A stretch of 64,000 nucleotides of DNA. Origin: Flavobacterium terrae. GTDB lineage: Bacteria; Bacteroidota; Bacteroidia; Flavobacteriales; Flavobacteriaceae. A program made the position numbers and the translations under genes. The stretch is taken from contig NZ_FQZI01000003.1 of NCBI RefSeq assembly GCF_900142035.1, positions 1 through 64,000 of the forward strand, read 5' to 3'. The notes under the pieces are model-generated. The model saw only the letters and a list, made by a program, of their open reading frames with translations, searched no databases and had not been told where the DNA came from. This document shows, piece by piece, positions 17,751-25,934 of the stretch (within the stretch, counting starts at the first letter, position 1; each line of letters opens with the position of its first letter).

Positions 17751-18905
17751 ATGGATTTAAATAATATTTACTCAATTTATAAAGAGGTCAGACTAAAAGG
17801 AAGATATATAACTAATAAACATATCGAGCCAATTCTTAAAAGTTTACCAGACTTTTTCAACTTATCTGTTATTGGAAAATCAGTAAACGGGAAACCTATT
17901 TATTCAGTAAAAATTGGAACAGGAAACACTAAAGTTTTTATGTGGTCTCAAATGCATGGAAATGAATCTACTACCACAAAAGCCTTGTTTGATTTGTTTC
18001 TTTTTTTAAATGGTGATTCCAATGAAGCCAATCAAATTAGAAATGATTTTACTTTATTAATAATTCCTATCTTAAATCCTGATGGTGCAGAGGCTTATAC
18101 TCGAGTTAATGCTAATGAAATAGATTTGAATAGAGATTCTGTGGACTTATCTCAGCCAGAAAGTAAGTTATTGCGTAAAACTTTTGAGGAATTTGAACCA
18201 GATTTCTGTTATAATTTACACGATCAAAGAACTATTTTTGCGGCTGGTGATAAAAATTACCCTGCAACTGTCTCATTTCTAGCGCCTTCATATAATAACG
18301 AAAAAGAGTACAATAAAAGTAGGCTAAAAGCAGTTAATGTTATTGCCGAAATGAATGAAGAACTTCAAAAATATATACCCAATCAGGTAGGTAGATTTGA
18401 TGATTCCTTTAATATAAATTGTATAGGTGATATGTTTCAATCTTTAGGAGTTCCTACTATTTTGTTTGAAGCAGGACATTATCAAGACGATTATGAAAGA
18501 GAAGAAACAAGAAAATTTATTTTTATATCAATTCTTTCAAGTTTATTAAAAATGAAAGAAATCGATTTTCTTGTTAACAAACTTAACAATTATTTAAAGA
18601 TTCCGCAAAATAAGATTAATTTTTACGACATCATTTACAAAAAAATCAAAATAAATGATGGTTCTTTAAAAAGAATTACTAATTTTGCCGCCCATTACAA
18701 AGAGGTGCTTATTGAAAATGATGTAATTTTTGAAGCGTTTGTAGTGGAAATAGGTGATGAAATAAGCCGATTTGGTCATTTGGAGTATGATTGTGAGGGA
18801 TTAGAATATTCTGATAATTTTAACAATATTCCTGAAATTGATAGAAAAGCTGATTTTTATTTAGATAAAGACAAAAAATTTGTTAATGGTTTGAATAAAA
18901 TGTAA
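17751..18905 (+). CDS. M14 family zinc carboxypeptidase-like protein
   Basis: The 384-residue product carries the M14 metallopeptidase signature. Zinc ligands are His and Glu in QMHGNEST (near residue 74) and His in NLHDQRT (near 162). The catalytic glutamate is probably in ILFEAGHY near 239. NPDGAEAYTRVNANEIDLNRD is the typical substrate-binding stretch of this family. There is no signal peptide, so it acts in the cytoplasm. The frame is open back to a TTG at 17730, which lies in the -7 box; the ATG at 17751 is preferred. Confidence 0.87.
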   Translation: MDLNNIYSIYKEVRLKGRYITNKHIEPILKSLPDFFNLSVIGKSVNGKPIYSVKIGTGNTKVFMWSQMHGNESTTTKALFDLFLFLNGDSNEANQIRNDFTLLIIPILNPDGAEAYTRVNANEIDLNRDSVDLSQPESKLLRKTFEEFEPDFCYNLHDQRTIFAAGDKNYPATVSFLAPSYNNEKEYNKSRLKAVNVIAEMNEELQKYIPNQVGRFDDSFNINCIGDMFQSLGVPTILFEAGHYQDDYEREETRKFIFISILSSLLKMKEIDFLVNKLNNYLKIPQNKINFYDIIYKKIKINDGSLKRITNFAAHYKEVLIENDVIFEAFVVEIGDEISRFGHLEYDCEGLEYSDNFNNIPEIDRKADFYLDKDKKFVNGLNKM

Positions 18906-18982
18906 TATTTTTTCATTACTTTTAATTAAATATTAATTGAGTAAAGTAATTTTATAGAAGTTTTAAATTTAAATAACTAATT

Positions 18983-19462
18983 ATGAGTAAGTTCCGTTTG
19001 GATGAAGTTGACCATCAAATCCTTGATATGTTAATTGATAATACGAGAATCCCATTTACAGACATTGCAAAAAAATTATTAATTTCTGCGGGAACGGTAC
19101 ATGTGAGAGTGAAAAAATTAGAAGATGCCGGAATTATTCAAGGGTCATCATTAACATTGGATTATGAAAAATTAGGTTATTCATTTATTGCTTATGTTGG
19201 AGTTTTCTTAAATAATACATCACAAACTAAATTCGTGTTAGAAAGAATTAATGAAATTCCTTATGTAACTGTAGCACACGTTACAACTGGAAAATTCAAT
19301 ATCTTTTGTAAAATTAGAGCGCGTGATACAAAACACGCTAAAGATGTAATCTACATGATTGATGATATTGATGGAGTTTACAGAACTGAAACTATGATAT
19401 CTCTTGATGAAAGTATAAACGACAAAAAGAGATTAATGCATACAATTTTTAGAGAAATGTAA
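18983..19462 (+). CDS. Lrp/AsnC family transcriptional regulator
   Basis: The 159-residue length is normal for the family. The N-terminal winged helix-turn-helix spans residues 5-60 (LDEVDHQILDMLIDNTRIPF, then AKKLLISAGTVHVRVKKLE). The C-terminal RAM ligand-binding domain covers about 65-150, with VTTGKFNIFCK in its core. Lrp-type proteins bind DNA as octamers and respond to amino acids. The target is unknown; alanine dehydrogenase lies 1 kb downstream on the other strand, which is only suggestive. A terminator follows at 19469-19491. Confidence 0.93.
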   Translation: MSKFRLDEVDHQILDMLIDNTRIPFTDIAKKLLISAGTVHVRVKKLEDAGIIQGSSLTLDYEKLGYSFIAYVGVFLNNTSQTKFVLERINEIPYVTVAHVTTGKFNIFCKIRARDTKHAKDVIYMIDDIDGVYRTETMISLDESINDKKRLMHTIFREM

Positions 19463-19468
19463 CAAAAG

Positions 19469-19491
19469 AGACCTGATTCAGGTCTTTTTTT
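19469..19491 (+). terminator. Rho-independent terminator after the Lrp gene
   Basis: AGACCTG (19469-19475) and CAGGTCT (19479-19485) form a 7-bp stem with the loop ATT, followed by six T. Confidence 0.85.
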
Positions 19492-19496
19492 ATGCT

Positions 19497-19504
19497 TATA
19501 TTTG
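19497..19504 (+). promoter_or_regulatory. -7 box abutting the DinB-family start codon
   Basis: TATATTTG ends only 3 bases before the ATG at 19508. If used, transcription would begin at or next to the start codon, giving a leaderless message. Confidence 0.5.
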
Positions 19505-19507
19505 ATT

Positions 19508-20020
19508 ATGAAAAATCTGTTAGTAAATGAGTATCCAGAATATTTTGGAACTTACATAAATAAAGTAGAATCTGAAGATTTGATTGAAGCTTTAGAAGTA
19601 AATTTAGATGATTTTACAAATTTCATCGAAAATATTGTCCCAGATTCTAAATATGAGTTTCGTTATCAACCTGAAAAATGGTCAATTAAAGAGATTGTTC
19701 AGCATATTATTGATGCTGAAAGAATTTTTGCCTACAGAGCACTTCGAATGGCAAGATTTGATAAAACACCTTTGCCTGGTTTTGAAGAAAATGATTACGT
19801 GTCTGTTTCGGAATCAGACAAAAGGACTATGGATGATTTGATAAGAGAGTTTGTTTTGGTAAGGAAATCTACTATCGAATTGTTTGAAAGTTTTTCAGAT
19901 GAAATGATGAAAAGTATAGGAGTTGCTTCAGGTAAAGAAGTATCTGTGAGAGCTATAGGTTATATAATTTCCGGACATTGTATACATCATCAGCAAGTTA
20001 TAAAGGAAAGATATTTGTAA
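19508..20020 (+). CDS. DinB-family protein
   Basis: This 170-residue protein has the DinB/YfiT four-helix fold. The metal-binding histidines are His in KEIVQHIIDAERI near residue 64 and the pair in ISGHCIHHQQVIKERYL near 156-160. DPxKWS-like QPEKWSIKEI is typical. Such proteins are metal-dependent transferases or hydrolases of mostly unknown substrate. The longer frame begins at a TTG at 19502 that belongs to the -7 box, so the ATG at 19508 is chosen. A strong bidirectional terminator follows. Confidence 0.88.
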   Translation: MKNLLVNEYPEYFGTYINKVESEDLIEALEVNLDDFTNFIENIVPDSKYEFRYQPEKWSIKEIVQHIIDAERIFAYRALRMARFDKTPLPGFEENDYVSVSESDKRTMDDLIREFVLVRKSTIELFESFSDEMMKSIGVASGKEVSVRAIGYIISGHCIHHQQVIKERYL

Positions 20021-20023
20021 AAT

Positions 20024-20052
20024 AAAAAGAGCAGCTTAAAGCTGCTCTTTTT
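20024..20052. terminator. Bidirectional terminator between convergent genes
   Basis: A-rich aaaaaGAGCAGC (to 20035), loop TTAAA, then GCTGCTCttttt (from 20041). The stem is flanked by A and T runs, so it can stop transcription from both sides, the DinB gene and the minus-strand gene ending at 20051. Confidence 0.85.
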
Positions 20053-20434
20053 ATTTAGTAGATATTTTTTTAATTTCTTTCAGTATTGCTTTGTCTTCAT
20101 AATTGATAACACTCAATTCAATAAACTGATTTTTTTCAGTTTTTCCTTCAATTACATAAAGCTTTCCGTTTTCTTTTTTAACATTACTTCTATCAAAATC
20201 AACATCTCCATAAGTTAATGTGTTTTTGATATCTAAGGTATCTATCCAATCTTCGGCTAAAACTTTAGAGGCTTCTGGAGAATAATGAAATGGTTTAGAA
20301 ATTATATTGTTTAAAACTCTGTCGTTAGGAAAATAACTGCAACGTGTTTGTTTTTTATTTAAAAAGAAGAATAAAAAAACACATCCAAAAAGAAACCCTA
20401 ATAAATAATAACTTAAGCGTTGATAAAATTTCAT
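20051..20434 (-). CDS. Single-pass membrane protein, DUF4258-like
   Basis: The 127-residue product has one N-terminal membrane helix (LSYYLLGFLFGCVFLFFFLN) and an extracytoplasmic domain of about 95 residues. The sequence resembles Flavobacteriaceae proteins labelled DUF4258, with the conserved TRCSYFPNDRVL and KPFHYSPEA stretches. Function is unknown. The frame is open to 20452, but the ATG at 20434 (MKFYQRLSYY) gives the usual family start. It follows the alanine dehydrogenase gene by 36 bases on the same strand and may be co-transcribed. Confidence 0.7.
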   Translation of the reverse strand: MKFYQRLSYYLLGFLFGCVFLFFFLNKKQTRCSYFPNDRVLNNIISKPFHYSPEASKVLAEDWIDTLDIKNTLTYGDVDFDRSNVKKENGKLYVIEGKTEKNQFIELSVINYEDKAILKEIKKISTK

Positions 20435-20470
20435 TGTAAAATATTTTGGCAAAAATAGGTAGAATAAAAC

Positions 20471-21664
20471 TTAAAACACAATTAAATTAATATCTCTATG
20501 TGTTAAATCAAACCATTCGCCTATAGTCTTGTTGGTAAGAATTCCGTGATAAAAATAAACGCCATTTTTTAAACCCGCATCGCATCTTATAGCTGATTCA
20601 ATTCCACCATCATCAGCAATTTGAAGTAGGTAAGGCGTTATAATGTTACTTATCGATAAAGAAGCTGTTTTAGAATATCTTGACGGTATATTAGGAACGC
20701 AATAGTGTATTACTCCATTTTTTACAAAAGTTGGATTCTCATGTGTTGTGATTTCTGATGTTTCAAAGCATCCGCCAGTGTCAATACTAACATCAACAAT
20801 GATGGCTCCTTTTTTCATATGCGTTATCATGTCTTCGCTAACAACAATAGGAGTGCGGTATTTACCTCGCATAGCTCCAATGGCTACATCACATCTTCTT
20901 AATGATTTCAAAAGAGTTTTGTTTTGTATGGTAGAAGTAAATATTCTTTGATTTAAATTATTCTGAAGCCTTCTTAATTTGGTTATCGAATTGTCAAATA
21001 CTTTTACTGAAGCTCCTAAGCCTAATGCCGTTTTAACTGCATATTCAGCTACAGTTCCAGCACCTAAGATTACTACTTCTGTGGGTCTAACTCCTGTAAT
21101 ATTTCCAAAAAGTAATCCGTTTCCAGAATTGCTTGTTGTCATTAATTCTGCAGCAACAAGTACAGAAGCGGTTCCAGCAATTTCACTTAATGATTTAACT
21201 GCTGGGAATGAATTGTCATCGTCTTTGATGTATTCGAAAGCTAGAGCAGTAATTTTTTTCTTTTTTAATGCCTCAAAGTATTCTTTTTTTCTGGTTTTTA
21301 ATTGAATAGCAGAAATAATAATTGTTTGAGGTTTAATTAACTCAATTTCTGCAATGGTAGGTGGCTCAACTTTTAAAAGCATTGGACACTCAAAAACTTT
21401 TTTTGTATCACTAGTAATTTCTGCACCAGCATCGCTATAATCTTTGTCAGAATAGCTAGCGTGTTTTCCAGCACCAGATTCAATTAAAACTCGATGTCCG
21501 TGGCTAACAATTGAACTTACGGCATCTGGTGTAAGGCAGATACGACGTTCCTGATATGAAGTTTCTTTAGGAATTCCAATAAAAAGTTCACTTTTATGTT
21601 TAGCTACTTCTAGTTTTTCTTCTTGCGGAAGTAACTCTTGCTTGCTAAATGGTGTTATGCCCAT
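20471..21664 (-). CDS. ald: Alanine dehydrogenase
   Basis: This enzyme reversibly deaminates L-alanine to pyruvate and ammonia with NAD. The 397-residue protein has the family start IGIPKETSYQERRICLTP (near residue 30; Lys/Arg for carboxylate binding). The Rossmann loop VILGAGTVAEYAVKTALGLGA lies near 202. The stretch DVSIDTGGCFETSEITTHENP near 297 is the AlaDH/PNT C-terminal signature. About 25 extra residues precede the usual N-terminus, as in other Bacteroidetes copies. The related transhydrogenase alpha subunit is less likely because no other transhydrogenase subunit is adjacent. Confidence 0.88.
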   Translation of the reverse strand: MGITPFSKQELLPQEEKLEVAKHKSELFIGIPKETSYQERRICLTPDAVSSIVSHGHRVLIESGAGKHASYSDKDYSDAGAEITSDTKKVFECPMLLKVEPPTIAEIELIKPQTIIISAIQLKTRKKEYFEALKKKKITALAFEYIKDDDNSFPAVKSLSEIAGTASVLVAAELMTTSNSGNGLLFGNITGVRPTEVVILGAGTVAEYAVKTALGLGASVKVFDNSITKLRRLQNNLNQRIFTSTIQNKTLLKSLRRCDVAIGAMRGKYRTPIVVSEDMITHMKKGAIIVDVSIDTGGCFETSEITTHENPTFVKNGVIHYCVPNIPSRYSKTASLSISNIITPYLLQIADDGGIESAIRCDAGLKNGVYFYHGILTNKTIGEWFDLTHRDINLIVF

Positions 21665-21708
21665 GACCGAATTTTAATTGGTCCAAATTACAAAAAAATT
21701 TCTCACAA

Positions 21709-22116
21709 TTATTTTAATTCTAACAATCTTTTACCGTTTGAAAGAACTGATATCGTTATGGTTGAATGATTTTCTGGAATTAAATCTTCAATTTTTTCTG
21801 CCCATTCAATAAAGCACCAATTTCCTGAATATAAATATTCGTCTATGCCCATGTCAAGAGCTTCATTTTGATTTTTTAACCTATACACATCAAAATGATA
21901 AACTAATTGATTGTTAGGTATTTCATATTCATTAACTAAACTAAAAGTTGGACTACTAGTTGGGTTTTCAACACCAAGATATTTGCAAATACTTTTAATG
22001 AATGTTGTTTTTCCAGCACCCATTTCTCCATTAAAAAGAATTACTTTTTCAGGATTGGAATCGATAACTTGTTTAGCAACATTATTTATTTCTTCTAAAG
22101 AAAATTCAATTTTCAT
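21709..22116 (-). CDS. tsaE: tRNA threonylcarbamoyladenosine biosynthesis ATPase TsaE
   Basis: TsaE is the ATPase that recycles the TsaB-TsaD complex during t6A37 modification of tRNAs that read ANN codons. The 135-residue protein has Walker A GEMGAGKTT at residues 25-33, the SPTFSLVNEY stretch near 55 and the HFDVYRL motif near 73. CFIEWAEKI near 105 is also conserved. It lies 2 bases after the porX stop on the same strand, an arrangement common in Flavobacteria. Confidence 0.95.
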   Translation of the reverse strand: MKIEFSLEEINNVAKQVIDSNPEKVILFNGEMGAGKTTFIKSICKYLGVENPTSSPTFSLVNEYEIPNNQLVYHFDVYRLKNQNEALDMGIDEYLYSGNWCFIEWAEKIEDLIPENHSTITISVLSNGKRLLELK

Positions 22117-22118
22117 TT

Positions 22119-23669
22119 CTATTTTTTAGGACTAAATACTAAAAATGGAACAATCATTTCTTCTAACGAAATACCTCCATGTTGGTAGGTATTTCTGTAA
22201 TAACTCACATAATGATTGTAGTTATTTACATAAGCAAGAAAATAATCATTTTTTGCAAAAATATATGAACTTGTCATGTTTACAATAGGTAAACCAATTT
22301 TTTTAGGTTCTTTTACTGCATAAACATCTTTTTGTTCGTAAGTAAGGCTTCGGCCGGTTTTGTAACGCAAATTTAAACTTGTGTTTTTGTCTCCAATTAC
22401 CTTTGATGGGTTTTTGCAGTTAATTGTGCCATGATCAGTAGTTAGAATTAATTTAAAACCTAACTTTTGTGCTTGCTGAATGATTTCAAGTAACGGAGAA
22501 TTTTTAAACCAACTTAAGGTTAAAGAACGATAAGCCTTATCGTCAGAAGCTAATTCTTTAACTACTTCCATGTCAGTCTTAGCATGAGATAACATATCAA
22601 CAAAATTGTAAACTACTGAAACTAGTTTTTTATCCTTCAATGCTTTGAAGTTTTCGGCTAATTTTTTTCCGTTATTAAAATTGGTGATTTTAAAATATTC
22701 ATGTTGGATGTTAAGTCCTAGTCTTTTTATTTGTGCATCAAGAAATTCGGCTTCATACAGGTTTTTTCCTCCTTCATCGATGTCATTTTTCCAGTATTCT
22801 GGATGCATTTTTTCCATATCAAGTGGAGTAAGCCCTGAAAAAAGTGCATTTCTAGCATACTGAGTAGCGGTAGGTAAAATGGCAAAGTATGGAGTTTCTG
22901 CTTCCAGTTTGTAATGATTACTTACAACACTTTCAAAGGCTTTCCATTGGTCATAACGTAAGTTGTCGATTACAACGAATAAAACATTTTCTTCACCTTT
23001 TAACTCAGGAACTACAAGTTGTTTGAATACTTCATGAGATTGGACAGGCTTGTCAGCTTTTGGTTGGAACCAATCTTCGTAATTTTTTTCAATGAATTTT
23101 CCAAATTGAGAATTGGCTTCGGCTTTTTGTGACTCTAGAATTTGAAACATATTTTGATCATCAATATCCTCTAACTCTAATTCCCAAAACATCAGTTTTT
23201 TATATAGATCAACCCATTCCTCATAAGAGTTAACCATGGCCATTTCCATAGAGATTTTACGAAACTCTTTTTGATAATCAAGTGTAGTCTTTTCAGAAAT
23301 TAATCTCGAATGGTCAAGATTTTTCTTTAAACTTAGTAGTATTTGATTCGGATTAACAGGTTTTATAAGATAATCAGCAATTTTAGAACCTATGGCTTCT
23401 TCCATAATATATTCTTCCTCACTCTTTGTAATCATGATTACAGGTACAGCTGATCTCTTTTCTTTGATTTCAGATAATGTTTCTAGTCCTGACATACCAG
23501 GCATGTTTTCATCTAGAAAAACTACGTCAAAATTTTCTTCCTGAAATAAATCTACAGCATCACGTCCATTGTTACATGTTTTTACAGTGTAATTTTTCTT
23601 TTCAAGGAATAATATGTGTGGTTTTAATAAGTCAATTTCGTCATCGACCCAAAGTATCTTAATGCTCAT
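22119..23669 (-). CDS. porX: PorX, response regulator with PglZ-type phosphatase domain
   Basis: PorX works with the sensor PorY to control type IX secretion system genes in Bacteroidetes. The receiver domain covers residues 1-120, with acidic residues Asp9/Asp10, phospho-acceptor Asp53 (FLDENMPG) and conserved Lys in YLIKPVNP near 105. A helical linker follows, then an alkaline-phosphatase-like PglZ domain from about 195, with VIDNLRYDQW, the ILPTATQYARN nucleophile region and LTTDHGT. This domain hydrolyses oligonucleotide second messengers in studied homologues. The open frame reaches a TTG at 23690; the ATG at 23669 (MSIKILWVDDE) matches the family. Confidence 0.95.
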   Translation of the reverse strand: MSIKILWVDDEIDLLKPHILFLEKKNYTVKTCNNGRDAVDLFQEENFDVVFLDENMPGMSGLETLSEIKEKRSAVPVIMITKSEEEYIMEEAIGSKIADYLIKPVNPNQILLSLKKNLDHSRLISEKTTLDYQKEFRKISMEMAMVNSYEEWVDLYKKLMFWELELEDIDDQNMFQILESQKAEANSQFGKFIEKNYEDWFQPKADKPVQSHEVFKQLVVPELKGEENVLFVVIDNLRYDQWKAFESVVSNHYKLEAETPYFAILPTATQYARNALFSGLTPLDMEKMHPEYWKNDIDEGGKNLYEAEFLDAQIKRLGLNIQHEYFKITNFNNGKKLAENFKALKDKKLVSVVYNFVDMLSHAKTDMEVVKELASDDKAYRSLTLSWFKNSPLLEIIQQAQKLGFKLILTTDHGTINCKNPSKVIGDKNTSLNLRYKTGRSLTYEQKDVYAVKEPKKIGLPIVNMTSSYIFAKNDYFLAYVNNYNHYVSYYRNTYQHGGISLEEMIVPFLVFSPKK

Positions 23670-23767
23670 ATAATTTGATTTCTGTTGCAATTTACTACTT
23701 ATTAAACATCAGTTTCATAAAAATATTGTAAAATATTCACGTGTTTTTATTAATAATTTGTTTTCAA

Positions 23768-23775
23768 TATATTTG
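23768..23775 (+). promoter_or_regulatory. -7 box upstream of the M13 peptidase
   Basis: TATATTTG ends 23 bases before the ATG at 23799. No TTG at the canonical distance was found. Confidence 0.5.
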
Positions 23776-23798
23776 GCATCAAACAAACTAAATAAAAT

Positions 23799-25844
23799 AT
23801 GAATTATTATAAAGTTGCACTCCTAGTTGCTGGGATTGCTTTGTTTGCGACAAGTTGCAAAAAAGAACAAGATTTTGATCCAAATGCTCCAGATGTTTTA
23901 GTAACAAATAGAGATACTTTAATAAACCCTTCTGATGACTTTTTTAGCCATGCAAATGGTGGATGGTTTAAAAAAAATCCAATCCCTGATTCTGAACGTA
24001 GTAATGGTATTTTTAGAACTATTGGAGATACTATCAACAGTCAAATCAAACAAATTTGTGAAAAATCAGCTGCAGAAAATGCTGATAAAGGTACAAATAA
24101 GCAAAAAATTGGGGATTTTTATGCCTCTGGTATGGATACGCTAACAATTGATAAGCAAGGTATCAATCCTTTAAAAAATGAGTTAGCAAAAATTGATGCA
24201 GTAAAAGATATTCCTACACTTCTTAACACTATTGCATATTTGCATACAATAGGTGCTAGCCCAGCTTTTGGTTTTTATGTTGGTCAAGATGATAAGATAA
24301 GTACAAAATATGCTTTGTTTTTTTACCAAGGAGGTTTAGGAATGGGTAATCGAGATTATTATTTCAATACTGATAAAGAAACTGTAGCAATTAGAACAGA
24401 GTATGTAAAACACCTTGAGGCAATATCAAAACTTATGGGTAGTGATGTGACATCTGCAAAAAAGAATGCTGAAGTTATTATGAAGCTTGAAACGGAATTG
24501 GCAAGTAATTCTAGAAAACTAGAAGCGCTTAGGGATCCTATCAAAAATTACAATAAAATGTCTTTGGCGCAATTTAATGGGACTACACCAAATATTGCTT
24601 GGGATAAATTACTCTCTACAATGAATGTTAAAAAAGCTGATACAGTTATTGTGGGCCAGCCAGAATTTTATAAAGCTTTAGATAAAACAATCAAGTCTTA
24701 TTCAATTAATGATTGGAAAACATACTTGAAATGGGATTTAGTTAATAGTTATTCATCTTATTTAGGTAAAGATTTTGAAAAACAGAATTTTTACTTTTAT
24801 TCAACAGTAATGAGTGGTGTTAAAGAGCAAAAGCCTCGTTGGAAAAGAGTTGTTGAGCAAACTGATAGTTCTTTAGGGGAATTAATAGGACAAGTTTATG
24901 TAGAAGAATATTTACCAAAAGGAACAAAAGAAAAGCTTTTGGAAATAGGAAACAATATTCGTGATGTTTATGCTGAAAGAATTAAAAAGTTGGATTGGAT
25001 GAGTTCAGAGACAAAAAAGAAAGCGCTTAGTAAGCTTTCTAAAATTGTTATGAAAGTTGGTTACCCTGATAAATGGAAAGATATGTCATCAGTTTCGATA
25101 AGTAGAGATACGTATTGTGCTAATGTAATGGCTGTAAATAAATGGAGTTACAATGATATGGCTGCTAAGTTTGGCAAACCAGTTGATAGAACCGAATGGG
25201 GAATGTACCCTCAAACGTACAATGCTTATTATAGTCCAAGTAATAATGAAATATGTGTGCCAGCATGTAATATTATAGTGCCAGGATTTGAAGGAAGAAT
25301 GCCAGATGATGCCATTTTATATGGAATTATTGGAGGTTCAACTTTTGGTCATGAAATTACACATGGATTTGATGATCAAGGTAGTCAGTATGATGAGAAT
25401 GGAAATTTAAATAATTGGTGGACTGCTGAAGATTTAAAGAAATTCACTGCAAAGACAAAAGCTATTGTAAATCAGTATTCTAAATATGAAGCTTTACCTG
25501 GTAAGTTTGTTAATGGTGATGCAACTCAAGGAGAAAATATAGCAGATTTAGGTGGAGTAGTAATGGGTTACGAAGCATTTAAAAAGACAAATCAATTTAA
25601 AGAGAATCAAAAAATTGCAGGACTAAGCCCTAATCAGCGTTTCTTTTTAGCGTATGGTTACGCTTGGATGGTAAATATTAAGCCAGAATCTTTAGCTCAA
25701 CAATTAATGACTGATGTTCATGCACCTGCTAAATATAGAATAAATGGTCCTTTAAGTAATATTGAAGAGTTTTATAAAACATTTAATATTAAAGAAGGAA
25801 GCAAAATGTTTATTCCTGCAAAAGACAGAATTGTAATCTGGTAA
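23799..25844 (+). CDS. M13 family metallopeptidase, lipoprotein
   Basis: The 681-residue protein resembles neprilysin/PepO endopeptidases. The N-terminus is a lipoprotein signal with lipobox FATSC (Cys20). The zinc-binding HEITH motif has His518, Glu519 and His522; the third ligand is Glu579 in ENIADLGG. The NAYYSPSNNEICVPA stretch upstream of HEITH is the family's substrate-binding region. It likely cleaves peptides outside the inner membrane. A strong terminator follows at 25861. Confidence 0.95.
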   Translation: MNYYKVALLVAGIALFATSCKKEQDFDPNAPDVLVTNRDTLINPSDDFFSHANGGWFKKNPIPDSERSNGIFRTIGDTINSQIKQICEKSAAENADKGTNKQKIGDFYASGMDTLTIDKQGINPLKNELAKIDAVKDIPTLLNTIAYLHTIGASPAFGFYVGQDDKISTKYALFFYQGGLGMGNRDYYFNTDKETVAIRTEYVKHLEAISKLMGSDVTSAKKNAEVIMKLETELASNSRKLEALRDPIKNYNKMSLAQFNGTTPNIAWDKLLSTMNVKKADTVIVGQPEFYKALDKTIKSYSINDWKTYLKWDLVNSYSSYLGKDFEKQNFYFYSTVMSGVKEQKPRWKRVVEQTDSSLGELIGQVYVEEYLPKGTKEKLLEIGNNIRDVYAERIKKLDWMSSETKKKALSKLSKIVMKVGYPDKWKDMSSVSISRDTYCANVMAVNKWSYNDMAAKFGKPVDRTEWGMYPQTYNAYYSPSNNEICVPACNIIVPGFEGRMPDDAILYGIIGGSTFGHEITHGFDDQGSQYDENGNLNNWWTAEDLKKFTAKTKAIVNQYSKYEALPGKFVNGDATQGENIADLGGVVMGYEAFKKTNQFKENQKIAGLSPNQRFFLAYGYAWMVNIKPESLAQQLMTDVHAPAKYRINGPLSNIEEFYKTFNIKEGSKMFIPAKDRIVIW

Positions 25845-25860
25845 AAAATGAATTTAAAAG

Positions 25861-25897
25861 CCCTAATTGATACTTTCTAATTAGGGTTTTTATTTTT
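25861..25897 (+). terminator. Rho-independent terminator after the M13 peptidase
   Basis: CCCTAATT (25861-25868) pairs with AATTAGGG (25879-25886) across a 10-base loop, followed by TTTTTATTTTT. Confidence 0.85.
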
Positions 25898-25907
25898 AAA
25901 ATAGTCT

Positions 25908-25915
25908 TATATTTG
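25908..25915 (+). promoter_or_regulatory. -7 box upstream of the HD-domain gene
   Basis: TATATTTG lies 19 bases before the GTG at 25935 and just beyond the preceding terminator, which supports a separate transcript. Confidence 0.5.
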
Positions 25916-25934
25916 TTAGCCTAAATAGTATTTT

